This document shows positions 49,533-60,600 of a DNA stretch of 64,000 nt, piece by piece. Position 1 is the first letter of the stretch. Every line of letters starts with the position of its first letter. The notes under the pieces are model-generated. The model was given only the letters and a program-made list of their open reading frames with translations, ran no database searches and was not told where the DNA came from. Both the position numbers and the translations under genes were made by a program. The stretch spans positions 14,063,752 to 14,127,751 of the forward strand of contig JAGGNK010013558.1 of the NCBI GenBank assembly GCA_017590115.1. Reading direction: 5' to 3'. This stretch comes from Montifringilla adamsi (Eukaryota > Chordata > Aves > Passeriformes > Passeridae).

Positions 49533-50918
49533 AAAAACCAGCCAGGAAGGCAATGCAATGGCTGAGCAGGACAACCTTAAGGGAGTTCCCAGAAGACTGC
49601 TGGGAGACAATGGCAAGTTTGGGTGGCTAAGCCTTCCCTAGCACCATGTTTTGAGAAATAAGCTTGGGGAAAATGATTCTAGCAGGTAAAAACACTGAAC
49701 ATTTCTCTCAGAACACCAACAGGTAAAGCAGGGGAAGAAGCTGACTCTAGGAAGTATAGAAATATTTCCCTGGACAGATGGATCACTCTATATAGGTCAA
49801 AATTTTGTTTTCTGCCAGGCTTCTTTCTCTCTCCTAGGATGATACCAGCTGCACCACATTGTACTGCTGGCTCCTCGTGGCTGAAAGCAGTTTTTTCCAG
49901 GTGCCAAACCAATCAGAACTATGTAGGAAGCTCAGGTGATGACAGGAGCCCAGAGCCAATGTATTGGGCAGAGTAAAATCCATAAATTCCTAAAATTGAC
50001 ACCATCAGGAGAGAGACCTCCTGGCCTGCCTGCACCAGCAGGTCTCCCAGGACATCCCTCCCAGCTCAAACAAGCTACTCTCCCTGGAGTGCCTGGAAAA
50101 GGTAAATGCTGACTAAAACTGCTTTCTTTTTAGATCAACTGTTAATGAAAGTTCCTTGTTACCCACAGCCTTGCTCCAGCATGAATGAGCCAGTTAACAC
50201 ACTGATGGTGTGTCAGTGCCTCACTGTACTCCCAATTCAAGACTTAATGCTTACTACTGTTAAGGGAAAAAAATATGAATAACTCGTTTAGCTAGATTTA
50301 ATTTCCTTACTCTCTTCAAAGTCTACAAATTAATTCCTCAGTGGATTTCTGTTCCAGCATTTAACCTGATCTTTTCAGACACAACAGTGATCATTTCTCA
50401 ATTCCTGCCTCATTCTGCAAGAAAATAGCTCCACAATACCCTGCCTTCTCTGATCTACCCTTCCTAGAGCTCTCACACAGCTATGTCAGAGAGAACAAAA
50501 AATAATTTTATATATTTGGGTGGAATTTCCAATACTACAGTGGTTGTTTTTTGTCAGAAAAATCCCTTGTTCTTCATGGGACCAAGACCAAACACCACCA
50601 TGGGGTTTCCCTTAGTGGGTACCCAATCCAAGCACTCATCTAATTGCAGCTAAGGCTGGGGGAAATTATTTTTTTTTTGCTTTCCTCCACCATATTATCC
50701 CAGTCTATTTCTTCTCTGTTCTTTGCCCAGCTAAATTGTTCATTCACTGTTGACTCCAACTAACCCTTTTTATAACGTGCTGGTGTTCATAGGTGGGGGA
50801 AGGAGGGCATGGAGACTAATGAGACTCATAATAACTCCCAGCCTGTTACTTGTAGAATCTGACACTTGGGAAAACCTTCAAATATTTTTTCTTGTGATGA
50901 TGAAAGAAGAAAAAAATT

Positions 50919-50936
50919 AAAAAAAAAAAAAAAAAA
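50919..50936. repeat. A18 tract
   Basis: Simple homopolymer after gaaaaaaatt. Confidence 0.9.
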
Positions 50937-53144
50937 GTGGTGCTGCTTGGCCAAAGGTTTCATGACTGAGGAAATCATCTGTAGCTCAGGGTGAATGCTG
51001 GCTTTCTGCTTCCCAATGAGCTCATGCTTTCACACATTAGGCTATAAAATTGTTATGTGGAGTATTAGGGTCTCTGGTTTCTCACTGTGAATGACACTGA
51101 GGGCACCTCCTTGCCATGGAAACAAGCCAAAGACAAAGTGTTGTAGCCAGAGAGTGCACAGAAGTAAAAGTATGGCAGAAACAGCAAAGGTGGATGGGTT
51201 GTTCATCAGGATGTGTTTTTAGAAAACGAGGTAGGGGTGATGGGGAAAAAAGACAAAGTCATTGATATTGCCTGTTCACTGCAGAGAATGTGTCAGGACC
51301 TGGTGCTTCCATAGATGTTGGAGTGGATGCAAAGTGAGGCTGGGATTGCTGAGTGCTCCCACTGGGGCTATCTCAACCAGGAATCTTAAAGTCTTCTGTC
51401 TTCAGATTTTTTTTTTTCTTCAATGTATTTTCTTTTATACTTGTAAAACCTCCCATCTATTATTCTTGCTTATGGAATTTCTCCATTTCTCAAGTAGTTT
51501 TTTCTACCCCATTCTCCTTAAGATTCTCTTGAGCCATAAATGCCCCTGCTTAGCCCTTTCTGAGATCAAACTCCTGTTGCATTTAATGAGTACCTGGCCC
51601 AAATCAGGAATGGTGCCAGGACCTCTGGTTCAAGAGCTATCTGAGCAAGCCTTCAGCCCAGGTTACCACTTTCTTTTTTAAGTAAAACCTATCTTCAGTG
51701 TCTCCAACAGAGAAGTGTGTGTACTAACCAAGAGTTTTAATCCTTCCCAGAGGCCTTTTGCAGCTGATCCAGGCTGGCTAACAAGCCTAGAGCTTGTGCA
51801 CAAGCTTTTAAACATCTGCTCTAAGAGCACCATTTTAGCCCTTTGAGTTTGGCCTTACACATGCTATTTTTGGCCTGTGTTAGTGACTGACATGCTGTCC
51901 TGCTGACTGTGTTATATCCTGGAAACACTGCAGGCTGTGAGCTTGGTTTGGGAAAAACACAGGTTTTTTCTGTAAATCTCCAAAGTCTGAGTGTGTCCTA
52001 GCAATAACAAGAAGGGAAAGAGATGAAATCGGTGCTGAAAAGCATTAATACGCAATAAACAAAATAGTGGCATAAGAGACAGAATTTGATCAGCTGGAAT
52101 CTCAAATATTGGTGTAGAAGTGGAGTATTTATAGAAAAAGCCTGCTCCAGCTCTGTTTAAAAATACTGGCAGAAGATGGAGGGAAAACTCAGATTACTGT
52201 GTAGGGTGGAGATGGCCAACCTAGTGTAACATTTGCAAGTCTCTGGAAATTTTTGGGATTTCAAGCAGCTTGGGGCAAAGTACACTGCACACACATGGTG
52301 CCTGCCATGTGTTCAGCCCTCTCCACTCAGCAGGCCAACTGCCAGGATTTGTGTAGCATGTGTGAGGATGGGTTGGGATAAAGCATTACTGGAAAGGGAA
52401 CTTATGCAAACTTCACTGAGCTCACCTGGAAAATTTCCACACACACCTCTAGCAAAGTGGTTGTTTTATAACTCCAGCCCAAATGATGTCACTATAGAAT
52501 TTTTAACCTCTGTGACTGTCCCTATATTTCCAGACAGGGAGGGTGTTTTTCTGTACTTCACCAGCTCAAAATTCATGCATCAACAAGTTCAAACATCTAT
52601 TACATCTCTTTCAGGTTCCCATTCAGGTGGCTTCAACCTAGAGCACACAAAACCTGCAGCAATGGTGTAGAGATTGTTGCCACTAAATAGTTCCCATTTC
52701 CTCAAATCCAGGCAGAGGTAAAGTGCTCAGAATATTGGAAGGACAGCTGAGTTTGACACAGGTTTCATTAATTCAGTGGATAACAATCCTTCCTCTGGCA
52801 ATGCAAATAGTCTTGGCACTCTGTGAGTGCTGAGGAGGTGCCAGCTGCTGACATGGTGGGAGATTGAATTCAGCCTGGGGAAGGATCATTTCTGGTTGTA
52901 GCTGCAAAACAATAAGGGGTGAAAGGAGAAGGGCAGGAACATCACTCCAGTTATGTGGCTTTTCCCTAAGTTGACCCCTGGGGGTACATTTATTCTGATT
53001 TCTTTGAATTTAGCACTTTTTTGCTGACTTTCATTTATTTACTTTATTATGATTTTTGTCTTTGCTTCTTGCAGAGCTTCTGAAGGTTCTTGAGATCATT
53101 CTGTCTGCATATTTTTACACACACATATCTGCTCCTAACCTGAC

Positions 53145-53272
53145 CCCAAACTATCTCCAGGCTTGATGGGGCTCTGAGCAACCTGGTCTGGTGGAAGGTC
53201 CCTGCCCAAAGCATGGGGGTTACAACCAGATCTTTCAAGTCCCTTCTAATGATCAGCCTACAATTCTGTCAA
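53145..53272 (+). mobile_element. CR1 LINE 3' fragment
   Basis: 'ccaggcttgatggggctctg', then 'agcaacctggtctggtggaa', 'ggtccctgccca', 'catgggggttacaaccagatc' and 'caagtcccttctaatgatcag', 'acaattctgtcaaa' reproduce the CR1 3' order (gagcaacctggtctagtgg, aggtgtccctgccca, ggggttggaactagatgatc, aggtcccttccaaccc, attctatgattc). It is moderately diverged and truncated at the 5' side. Confidence 0.85.
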
Positions 53273-54439
53273 ACCTTTGGGTCAGAATCTGCTAGATGAC
53301 AGCTTTTAGCTGAAGAAAAGGCACAACCATGGTTTTAATATTTATTAGAGCACTAGGGAGTGTGCTCAGAAGAGAGACAGCAATAGACTGGAGCAGAGTT
53401 CAAGCCTCTCAAAATACAACCAAATCCAACTGCTCAACACACTGTTGTAGAAAGCCAAGCTCCACTTCACAGTGTTTGACTTTATTTAAAAATGCAAATG
53501 GCTGCAGCCCCCCATCCATCTGATCTGCCAGAGAAGAGGAGTTTGAGGAGGTACAGCAGAGCTTTCAGTACATCTTGTTATGCTGCAGCAGACAACTCCA
53601 AAATGAAGCCTGAAGACTTCATGTATCAATGAGCACTGATTTTGCCTTTCACTGAAGGTACAGAAGAAGCCATAAATACTTCTATAAACCTGGCAGAGAG
53701 TCCCTGCACAGTTCTTTGCAGACACTGTCTCCCCAGATGATTAACAAACAGCAGTAATGGGTCTGTGTTTGAGCACAACGCTGCTGGAGTTAATATCCAA
53801 ATCCTTCCCTGTTTGGGAAAGGCATTTCCTAGGTGTTTGAAAATGGGCTGGTTAATCATCAAAACTGGAGTCATTCAGGCAAGAGGTACTTCAGAGATGA
53901 GACAGCAGGGAAAAAAAAAAAAGGCTGCTCTGTTAGCTAAAGGTGACAGATTTGACAACATTTTATTTCTTCTGGAAGACAGATGCTTCATCTGTGTTGA
54001 CATCAGGGAGTATGGTCATGTAAGATTGTGTAGACTATTTTATTGATACTGAATACAGGCAAAAAATTGTGGGATTTTTTTATTGTAGTTTTTAAACAGT
54101 CACATGTTGCAAGACATTGTCTATGGATGAAAAGAAGCACTGCATAAGCAACTCTTAACAATTAACCAGAATTCTTGCACCAACAGGGCACAAAATCTTC
54201 TCCTTTCATTATACCCAGTTTGGATTTTCCACACTTGATTTGGCTTTCTGCCAGCAAGAGCACTGGGCCAACACCATTCTCTTTCAACCTTTCCCACTAA
54301 AATTGCAAGACACAAATTTCTGTCAAAGAGCATTTGCTGGCCTGGAGATGTGATGCATGTTGGTGTTTGTGAAATGCTGCGAAGATGCAGAATGCTCCAG
54401 GAGAGCTGCTGGTTCTGAAGGAGGACCAGAGCAGGTGGG

Positions 54440-54801
54440 ATGCACACCCAGAGGCTCGGGGAGGAGGAGAGGTCGGCGTGCTGGCACAGGAGGCAGTGCT
54501 GAGGGGTGGAGAACCGAAGGAAGAGCTCAAGGGCAGCGTGCTGAGGCGTTTGGGAGAGCAGAGCTGCTGTCAGCCCCCACTGAGATTTGAATGCATTTGT
54601 TACTGTGACGAGGCTAACACTTTCTCTTTTGTGCTAACTTTGGTTCCTTGCAGTGCACATCCTCCCCCTCTCCTCCTCGAGCATCTGCTGAGGTCACATC
54701 TTCTCCTCTGCTCCCCGCCTCCACGTTTAGGGGATGAACACTCATTGTTGCTTACCCCATAAGCTCCCAGCACGTGCCCAGCCTCTCCCCCAGGACTGGG
54801 A
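54440..54801. other. GC- and CpG-richer patch beside an LTR
   Basis: The part 54455-54560 has several CpGs (gctcggg, gtcggcgtg, accgaag, agcgtg, aggcgttt) and 54675-54735 adds cctcgagc, cccgcctccacg with a GC-box-like core. A strong acceptor-like element (gtgctaactttggttccttgcag, with a TGCTAAC branch-like site) ends at 54653. Downstream, one frame reads 27 codons and another 35 codons before a stop, with no donor. It could be a terminal exon or promoter-proximal patch, but neither is proven. Confidence 0.2.
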
Positions 54802-55120
54802 TGTCACTATAAGACACGAAAAAACGTGACGTGAACACGCTGCTGTTCTCAAGGGAAAAAGGGCGGTTTATTTTCTGACTCCAACATCTACAGATTTCCA
54901 AAAGTGACAGTGAATTGGAGGGTGAAAGTGCCACCTCTCCAATGACACTGGACAAACCAACAGTCCATCAAATTTTTCTTCCTCCATAAAAGAATGCAAA
55001 ACAATAAGTTCTTTAGAGAAAGTGTGTGAGAAAGTTCTTTACAAGAATGTAAACATCAGAAGGCTTAGAAAATCTTTAAAAAATCAGGGTGACACTGGGA
55101 CACATGGCATTGCTGTGACA
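54802..55120 (-). mobile_element. Solo LTR of a second avian endogenous retrovirus type
   Basis: The plus-strand ends are tgtcactataagacacg and cattgctgtgaca, so the element has TGTCA...TGACA inverted termini (319 bp). Internal phrases (gaacacgctgctgttctc, aagggaaaaagggcgg, ggagggtgaaagtgccacc, gtgtgagaaagttc) match an LTR type I recall from songbirds. On the minus strand a gaaaataaaccgcc polyadenylation-type AATAAA lies near 54870, so it reads leftward. No internal retroviral sequence or primer-binding site flanks it, and no clean target duplication is visible (ctggga / gaatgg). Confidence 0.65.
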
Positions 55121-58100
55121 GAATGGCACTTACACTGGAGACAAGGACACTGTCAATCCCAGCACAAAAGGAGAGCTAAAGAAGCATCCACACTCTGCAT
55201 GCTGAAAGGCTTAAGCTGTGCCCAGGCAGCAAGGCCAGCTCAGGACACCATAGTCCTTCCCTGGGGCTGGGGAGGGAGGGATGGCTGTTTGCTCAGCCAT
55301 ATCCACATGGCTTTGCTGCCACTGGACCCTCCCCAGCACCTCCCTAGGGTGAGGAAGACACTGAATCAAGAACTGCATACATTTGCTGGGCTACATCCTA
55401 TTTTTCTTCCAAATTCAGGATGAAGGGACAGAAATTAAGTGTGAGCCAGAAGATGCTGCACGTCCAATGGAACAACTGCCAGTATTTTTTCTTTGCTACA
55501 AGTTCTGGTCTGCTGGACATTGAGCCACCAGCCTTTCCCTGCTGCTTCATTTCAGATGCTTTATGTAAGCCACTTAAATCCCTTCCAGTACCTGCTGTGG
55601 CACCCATGCAGCAGGGTTTCTCTGTTGGTGTAGGCACCTCAGCCTCAGTTCAGTGACAAGGGTGGGATTTCTGTCCTGCACATCATTGCCTGGCTTGTAC
55701 TTGTCATGGTCTATATGTACCACCTACAGACAGGGATGGGGAGCTGGCAGGCTGGTGAGTCCTGCCCTGAGAGCAAAGAGAGCAGGAAGAATCTCTCCAA
55801 CAGAAAATTCTCACTAGGCTAAATCTGAATTAAATCCTTCTCTGTCCTTCCTAAGACCTAAGTAGCCCTGGCTGAAGCTTTTATTTTTCAGCTTAACTCT
55901 TCAGGTATCTTACATATACCCAGGGAATATCTACTAATAAGGTCTGAGCATACTCTTGCAATTTCTTTTAAAGCTAACTAACACTAACCTATCCCTTCAG
56001 GACTCCACCTTAATTACTATAACTTTACTCCTACTCCTGGCTTATATATTGCTGGCCTGTGTTCCAGACTGATGCATTCTTTCCAGATGGGGCAGGTTCT
56101 GGGATTTGGGGGAGTGGAGATCATCCATGAGACAGGGGGAGAGGAGGAGGTGCAAGAAATTATCAGACAAGTTTGAAAATTTCTCCAGTCTACCCACCCC
56201 AAAATTTCCAAAACAAGGGAATAAAAATTAAAACAAAACAAAATTGGAATCTTGGGATTTATTTTCTGATTTATTTTCTGCAGGAAAATTTCCCTAAAAC
56301 ATAGCAATTCAGATGGAGTGAGACAATGCACGTGAACAGACTTAGGCTAACAAAACAGACTGGAAAAAGTGAGTGCGGCAGTTTTTATGCATTAACTTTC
56401 ATGCACACATTGTTAAAAACAATATATTTTATGCAGGCATGCCAGTTGTAGGGGTGTGTTTTCAAGCTGAAAAGACTGGTCCCTTCACGCTGAGATAGGA
56501 ATTTTTACTGAAAAATTGACCTAGAAGTGACTTTTTAACAGAGAGAAAAGTTTATAATGGTGAATAATCCAAAGCTGAAGAAAACTATTTTTTTTAAATA
56601 TCCATTTTTACTTCCTCTAAACTGATTTTCTCCAACACTCTTATTTTCTGTTTCTGCCATTAAATCCCAAAGTCAGGTTTTTACTGTGCTTCAGCCCTTC
56701 AGGCTGTGCTGTTCTGACTCCTCAGTGCTCCAAGATCCTTGCAGGAATTAAGTGCTTCTCACAATAGGACACATTTCTAGGGTGAAGGTTTAATTTGGTT
56801 TTGGACTGTGTGACTAAGAGGATGAAAAAGCAAACAAGAACTTGCTCATGCCTCTCCATCAGTTCTGCTAATGGGAGTTCTAAGAGTAAATGGGCTGATT
56901 TGCTCAGTTATGGGTGGGAAATGAACTGAAGCAATCCTCCATCCACCACATGTCCAGCCAAAAGCAATTTAGCCAGCTAGGAAATAAGGAAAACTGGGAT
57001 GTGCTGCTGGTCCAGGGCAGCCACATGCTGTTATCCTCCCCAGGTAGGAAGGCAATGCCACGAAAGTTCAGCTCAGTGGGACTCCATGGCACCACACTTG
57101 TGCTAGAAGAGCTTTACAGTGAACACAAGAGTGTTTCTGGGTTTAGACAGATGGGTTGGTCATGGCTTTCTGGGGCAGCATATTCAATTTATCATTTGTT
57201 GAACACAGAGCAACAGTGAGCTACTTCAGCAGCTCAGTACCCCACAGACTTTCCCTTTCCCTTCTGGGGAATCCTTCAGGGATTTTTCTGCATGGACCAG
57301 TCCAATAGTAGCCCCCCAAATTCTCCCTCTGGATCACTGCAAAAGATGCCCAGAGCCTGCATTTTGCTGTCAGCCCTTGAGCCATGCACAGGTAAGGGGA
57401 CACCAGGAGGCATTCTTTCCTAAAAACAGAGAGGGATTGTATTGCTATCCTTCTCAGCTGCCTCACAACACCCACCTGAAGCAGGAAAACACCCTTTTTT
57501 ACCAGAGATGTGTTAGCTGGGCTGCTGTGGCCATCCCAGAGGCACATCCAGGCTGGGCTGTCCTGCTGCACAGAAGGCAGGGCAGAGCAGGGATGCAGGA
57601 TGTGACTCCCGAATTTGTGCAATCACTTTGGTGTGTGCCATGCCCAGCCCACCCTGGGAACCAGCTTGGACAGTGCTTCCTTGGGGATGCCAAGCAAGGC
57701 ATCCCTGTCTGGGGCACACATTCCCTCAGACGGTGAGCTGCACAGACAGGAGCACTGCATGAATTTCCTGCTTTTAGTCTTCTTTGTCAGCAAAACTGTG
57801 CTTCTGTCCTGGGAATACCCCATAGCTTCTGCTGATGAGCTAGGATTAGAAGGACTTTACATAAGGCTGTTTGATTAAGTGGCTATTATCAACTAAAAAC
57901 TTGGTGCTTCCCATTAAGTGCTCTCAAATGTGTGTCCTCATTTTACTTATTTTGTGCTTGCATTATGCTTCAAAAGAGGCAGCCTGGCCTTTTTGCCTCA
58001 TCCAGGCCATTTTGCCAACACTAGTAATATGTCCTGTCTTATTCAGTGCTAGTTTAAGGAATGCAATGCCCTGATGGAGCCGTTCCTTAAAGGTGTTTCT

Positions 58101-60377
58101 CTAAAATCAGCACATGACTGTAGTTTGCCATGCAAATTGGCCCAGCCCCTGTGAACTTTCTGCTCCTCACCAGATCCTTCAGCACCTCTCCCTCGAGGCA
58201 GCTCCCTTCTTCCAGCAGATCAAAGCCTGCAGCACTGACAAAGGACTAAAACAATAAGGTTTTCACCTTTTGTCTTTGTTTCTATTGCTGTGCCAGTGCA
58301 CTTTGATTTGCTCTTTTGCAGCATCTGTGCTCAGGCTGCAGTGATTTCCCATAATAGTCCAATATACTTTTCATGATCCACGTTCAATTTATACCCACAC
58401 CCCACTTTAATCCTTCTGTCCAGATCAGTTATTTCATACTTTTGTACATCAAATTGCTTTCACCATCTGTTGGCCCAGTTGCCCTACATAAGCCAAACCC
58501 TCTGAAGGTATAATTGCAATATTGTTCATTATTTGCTCATTCCCCTTCCTCCCAATATTCATAATGACAACAAAATGAAGAAATAATTTAAATCTAATTT
58601 AAATTCCCTTCAGGTTTTTTACACTGTGCTGATCAAAATAGTAGCTAGGGTCTTCAAAAGAAGAAGCCATCCATCTCAGAAGAGCCCTGATGCCCTGGCA
58701 TAGCTATCTGCGAAAACAAGTGAATTTTTGTAGGACTGGAGCACCATGTACCAGCATTTAACTAAGCTGATGGCAAATGCTATCAGCACATCAGCATGCT
58801 GTTAAATCATTGCACAGAAGAATTCCAATCTGGTTAAACAGGATCTGATTTTACACTGCCACTTCCATGAAATAAATATACTAAAGCCTTTTTTTTTCTT
58901 CTTGTCTTATCTATTTCCATCTCTGTTTCAGCCAAAGCTCGTTGTGCTGGGGCTGTGCACTGTGCATTGTGCTTGGGCAGTTTTTCAGGCATCTACTGAG
59001 AAAACCTGTAAGCACCAACCCTCTTCCCCAGGGATAACTATTCCTTGAGCTTTGATTTAATTTTTCCTACAGTCAGGACGCAACCCACAGAGCTCCAATT
59101 CTGCCTGACCTGCTTCATTTCTTCCCCAGCATTAACAGCAAGGGCACAGAGGGGCATCAGTCTCTGGCAATTCACAGGTTAATTCAGACCTGGGTTTGCA
59201 TTTACCTTTAGGACTTTCAGTGGGGAGGAAACTGCTGCAGAGCTGGGGGAAGTACCCCTGCCCAGCATCAGAGGGACACGTTCCAGTGCAATACATTCCA
59301 CCAGCACCCAGCTCCTGCAGGAGTAATGTCAGTGGAGATAAATAAGACATGTAATTTCTTGTCAGGCTGTTGCATTTCCCACCGCTCGTTTTAACAATTA
59401 CACTCTGTGACTTTTTTTTATTAAACAACCGAAAAGAATAGATTTGTGTAACCCAGGAAGAAAAATTGCCCGGAGAAACGAAACATACCCAGACTTAATC
59501 TTTTCTCCTGTGCTTTTTGAGGTGTTTGAAATGAATGTTTTCAGTACAGCAGTCAGTAATGAGACCTGTGGTTTTGGCACTTCTTTGCCATGCTCACCTC
59601 GTCACCAGCCAACTTCATTACAGACAAACCCAGGAGGAATAAAAGGACCCATCCAAGCCATGGCACAACTTTCTCCTCCTGAAACCAATGGAAACACTGC
59701 CACAGTTTACAACAGGGATTGCCAAAATCCCACCATTATTTCATATGCAGCTTTCTCCAAGCCTTATTTTTAAAGCAATTAATAGAAGGAGTGATTGACC
59801 TTTAGAGAGCCATATCCCAGCGGGATTTGTAATCAATGCTTCTTCCGAGTGCTTCTTTGCACTGACATCTGTATCAATTAGTGGCTTCTTCTACAGAAAG
59901 GTTACACAAACACAGTTTTATTTCTTATTATTAATTATTTTCCAGACAGGGCCAAGTTTTAAGCAGCCGCCTTAACAGCTTCATTGTTGGATTTGCTCTT
60001 GTAAGAAACAGTCTGCTTTTAAGACTGACCTGGAAAATAGATATTCAAGGAGCAGACATGCTAAAAGAGGTGAAGCACTTTGTTTTGCTTTCAAGACCAG
60101 AAGGTTGCACATAAAACACACTCCAATACTCATTACCACGACTTCAGTGCCTTTTAAACAGCGATGATTCTGAACTCAAGACCAGCCTGTTGTAAACACA
60201 TAATAAGATCAATCTGAAACCCTTTTTTTATGCTCAACTGGTGCACCTTTGAAACAAAAATAAAATGTAGAAGGATAAAATTGAACTTTCTTTGAAGACC
60301 AAATAGAGAAGATACTGAGACATCAACCTTTCTTCTAGAAATATCTCTGTTTAATTCCAATTCAACAAAATGCAACG
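55121..60377. other. No established gene; unique non-coding sequence
   Basis: Frames up to 133 codons occur (55022-55423 +, starting inside the LTR; 57221-57622 minus), with no recognisable domain. Around 57.4-57.8 kb both strands are open because GC is higher. The part 59380-60160 is repeat-free and A/T-rich with ATTA cores (ttattattaattattttcc, atcaattagtgg) and could hold conserved elements. One candidate exon is listed separately. Confidence 0.6.
58932..59007 (+). other. Candidate internal exon, 76 bp, unknown gene
   Basis: The acceptor is excellent: a branch-like TACTAAAG (about 58889-58896) is followed by an almost pure pyrimidine tract and ctctgtttcag. The donor is ACCT|GTAAGC. Two of three forward frames are open: one gives a basic-ending hydrophobic peptide (FFRHLLRKP at its end), the other ends in QASTEKT. 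The third has a stop near the end. No family is recognisable and no partner exon could be paired, so it may be a non-coding exon or a decoy. Confidence 0.2.
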
Positions 60378-60600
60378 TGATATCATGGTCTAGCCCCATC
60401 AGGATTGGGAGGAAGATTGAAAAAAAGTAAAGCTTGTGGGTTGAGAAAACAGCTTAATAAGTGAAAGAAAATAAAGTATATTAGTGATGCTATCCACAAT
60501 AATAACACTAATAATTGTAATGAACTTGTTAGAAATGGGGAAGATTGTGAAAGGAGAAAGGTTGGGGAATAAATGTTTTGTTCCACATGATGTGCAAGTT
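60378..60600 (-). mobile_element. Avian endogenous-retrovirus LTR remnant
   Basis: 'tgatatcatggtctagcccc', 'atcaggattgggaggaagattg', 'gtgggttgagaaaacagcttaa', 'taagtgaaagaaaataaag' parallel the U5/R end of bird LTRs read in reverse (tggtttagccccagcaggattgggg, gtgggttgagataaaacagtttaataa). An A/T-rich part (caataataacactaataattg) follows, as in such LTRs. The far (5') end could not be located. It may extend to about 60.75 kb. Confidence 0.4.

Larger units (their letters stand above)
49533..54653. other. No established gene; contains CR1 tail, otherwise unique
   Basis: Frames of 139 codons (51262-51681, +) and 145 codons (52233-52670, +) have no recognisable domains. The segment 50011-50102 (+) lies between AG and GTAAATG and is open in all three forward frames. 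It is discussed as a finding and not called as an exon. An A18 tract lies at 50919-50936. Confidence 0.55.

Noticed and set aside
52233..52670. 145-codon plus-strand frame
   Set aside because: No domain and no splice context. It is within the range expected by chance.
54121..54447. Retroviral internal coding sequence next to the LTR at 54802-55120
   Set aside because: No primer-binding site, polypurine tract or retroviral protein motif was seen on either side. The LTR appears to be solo.
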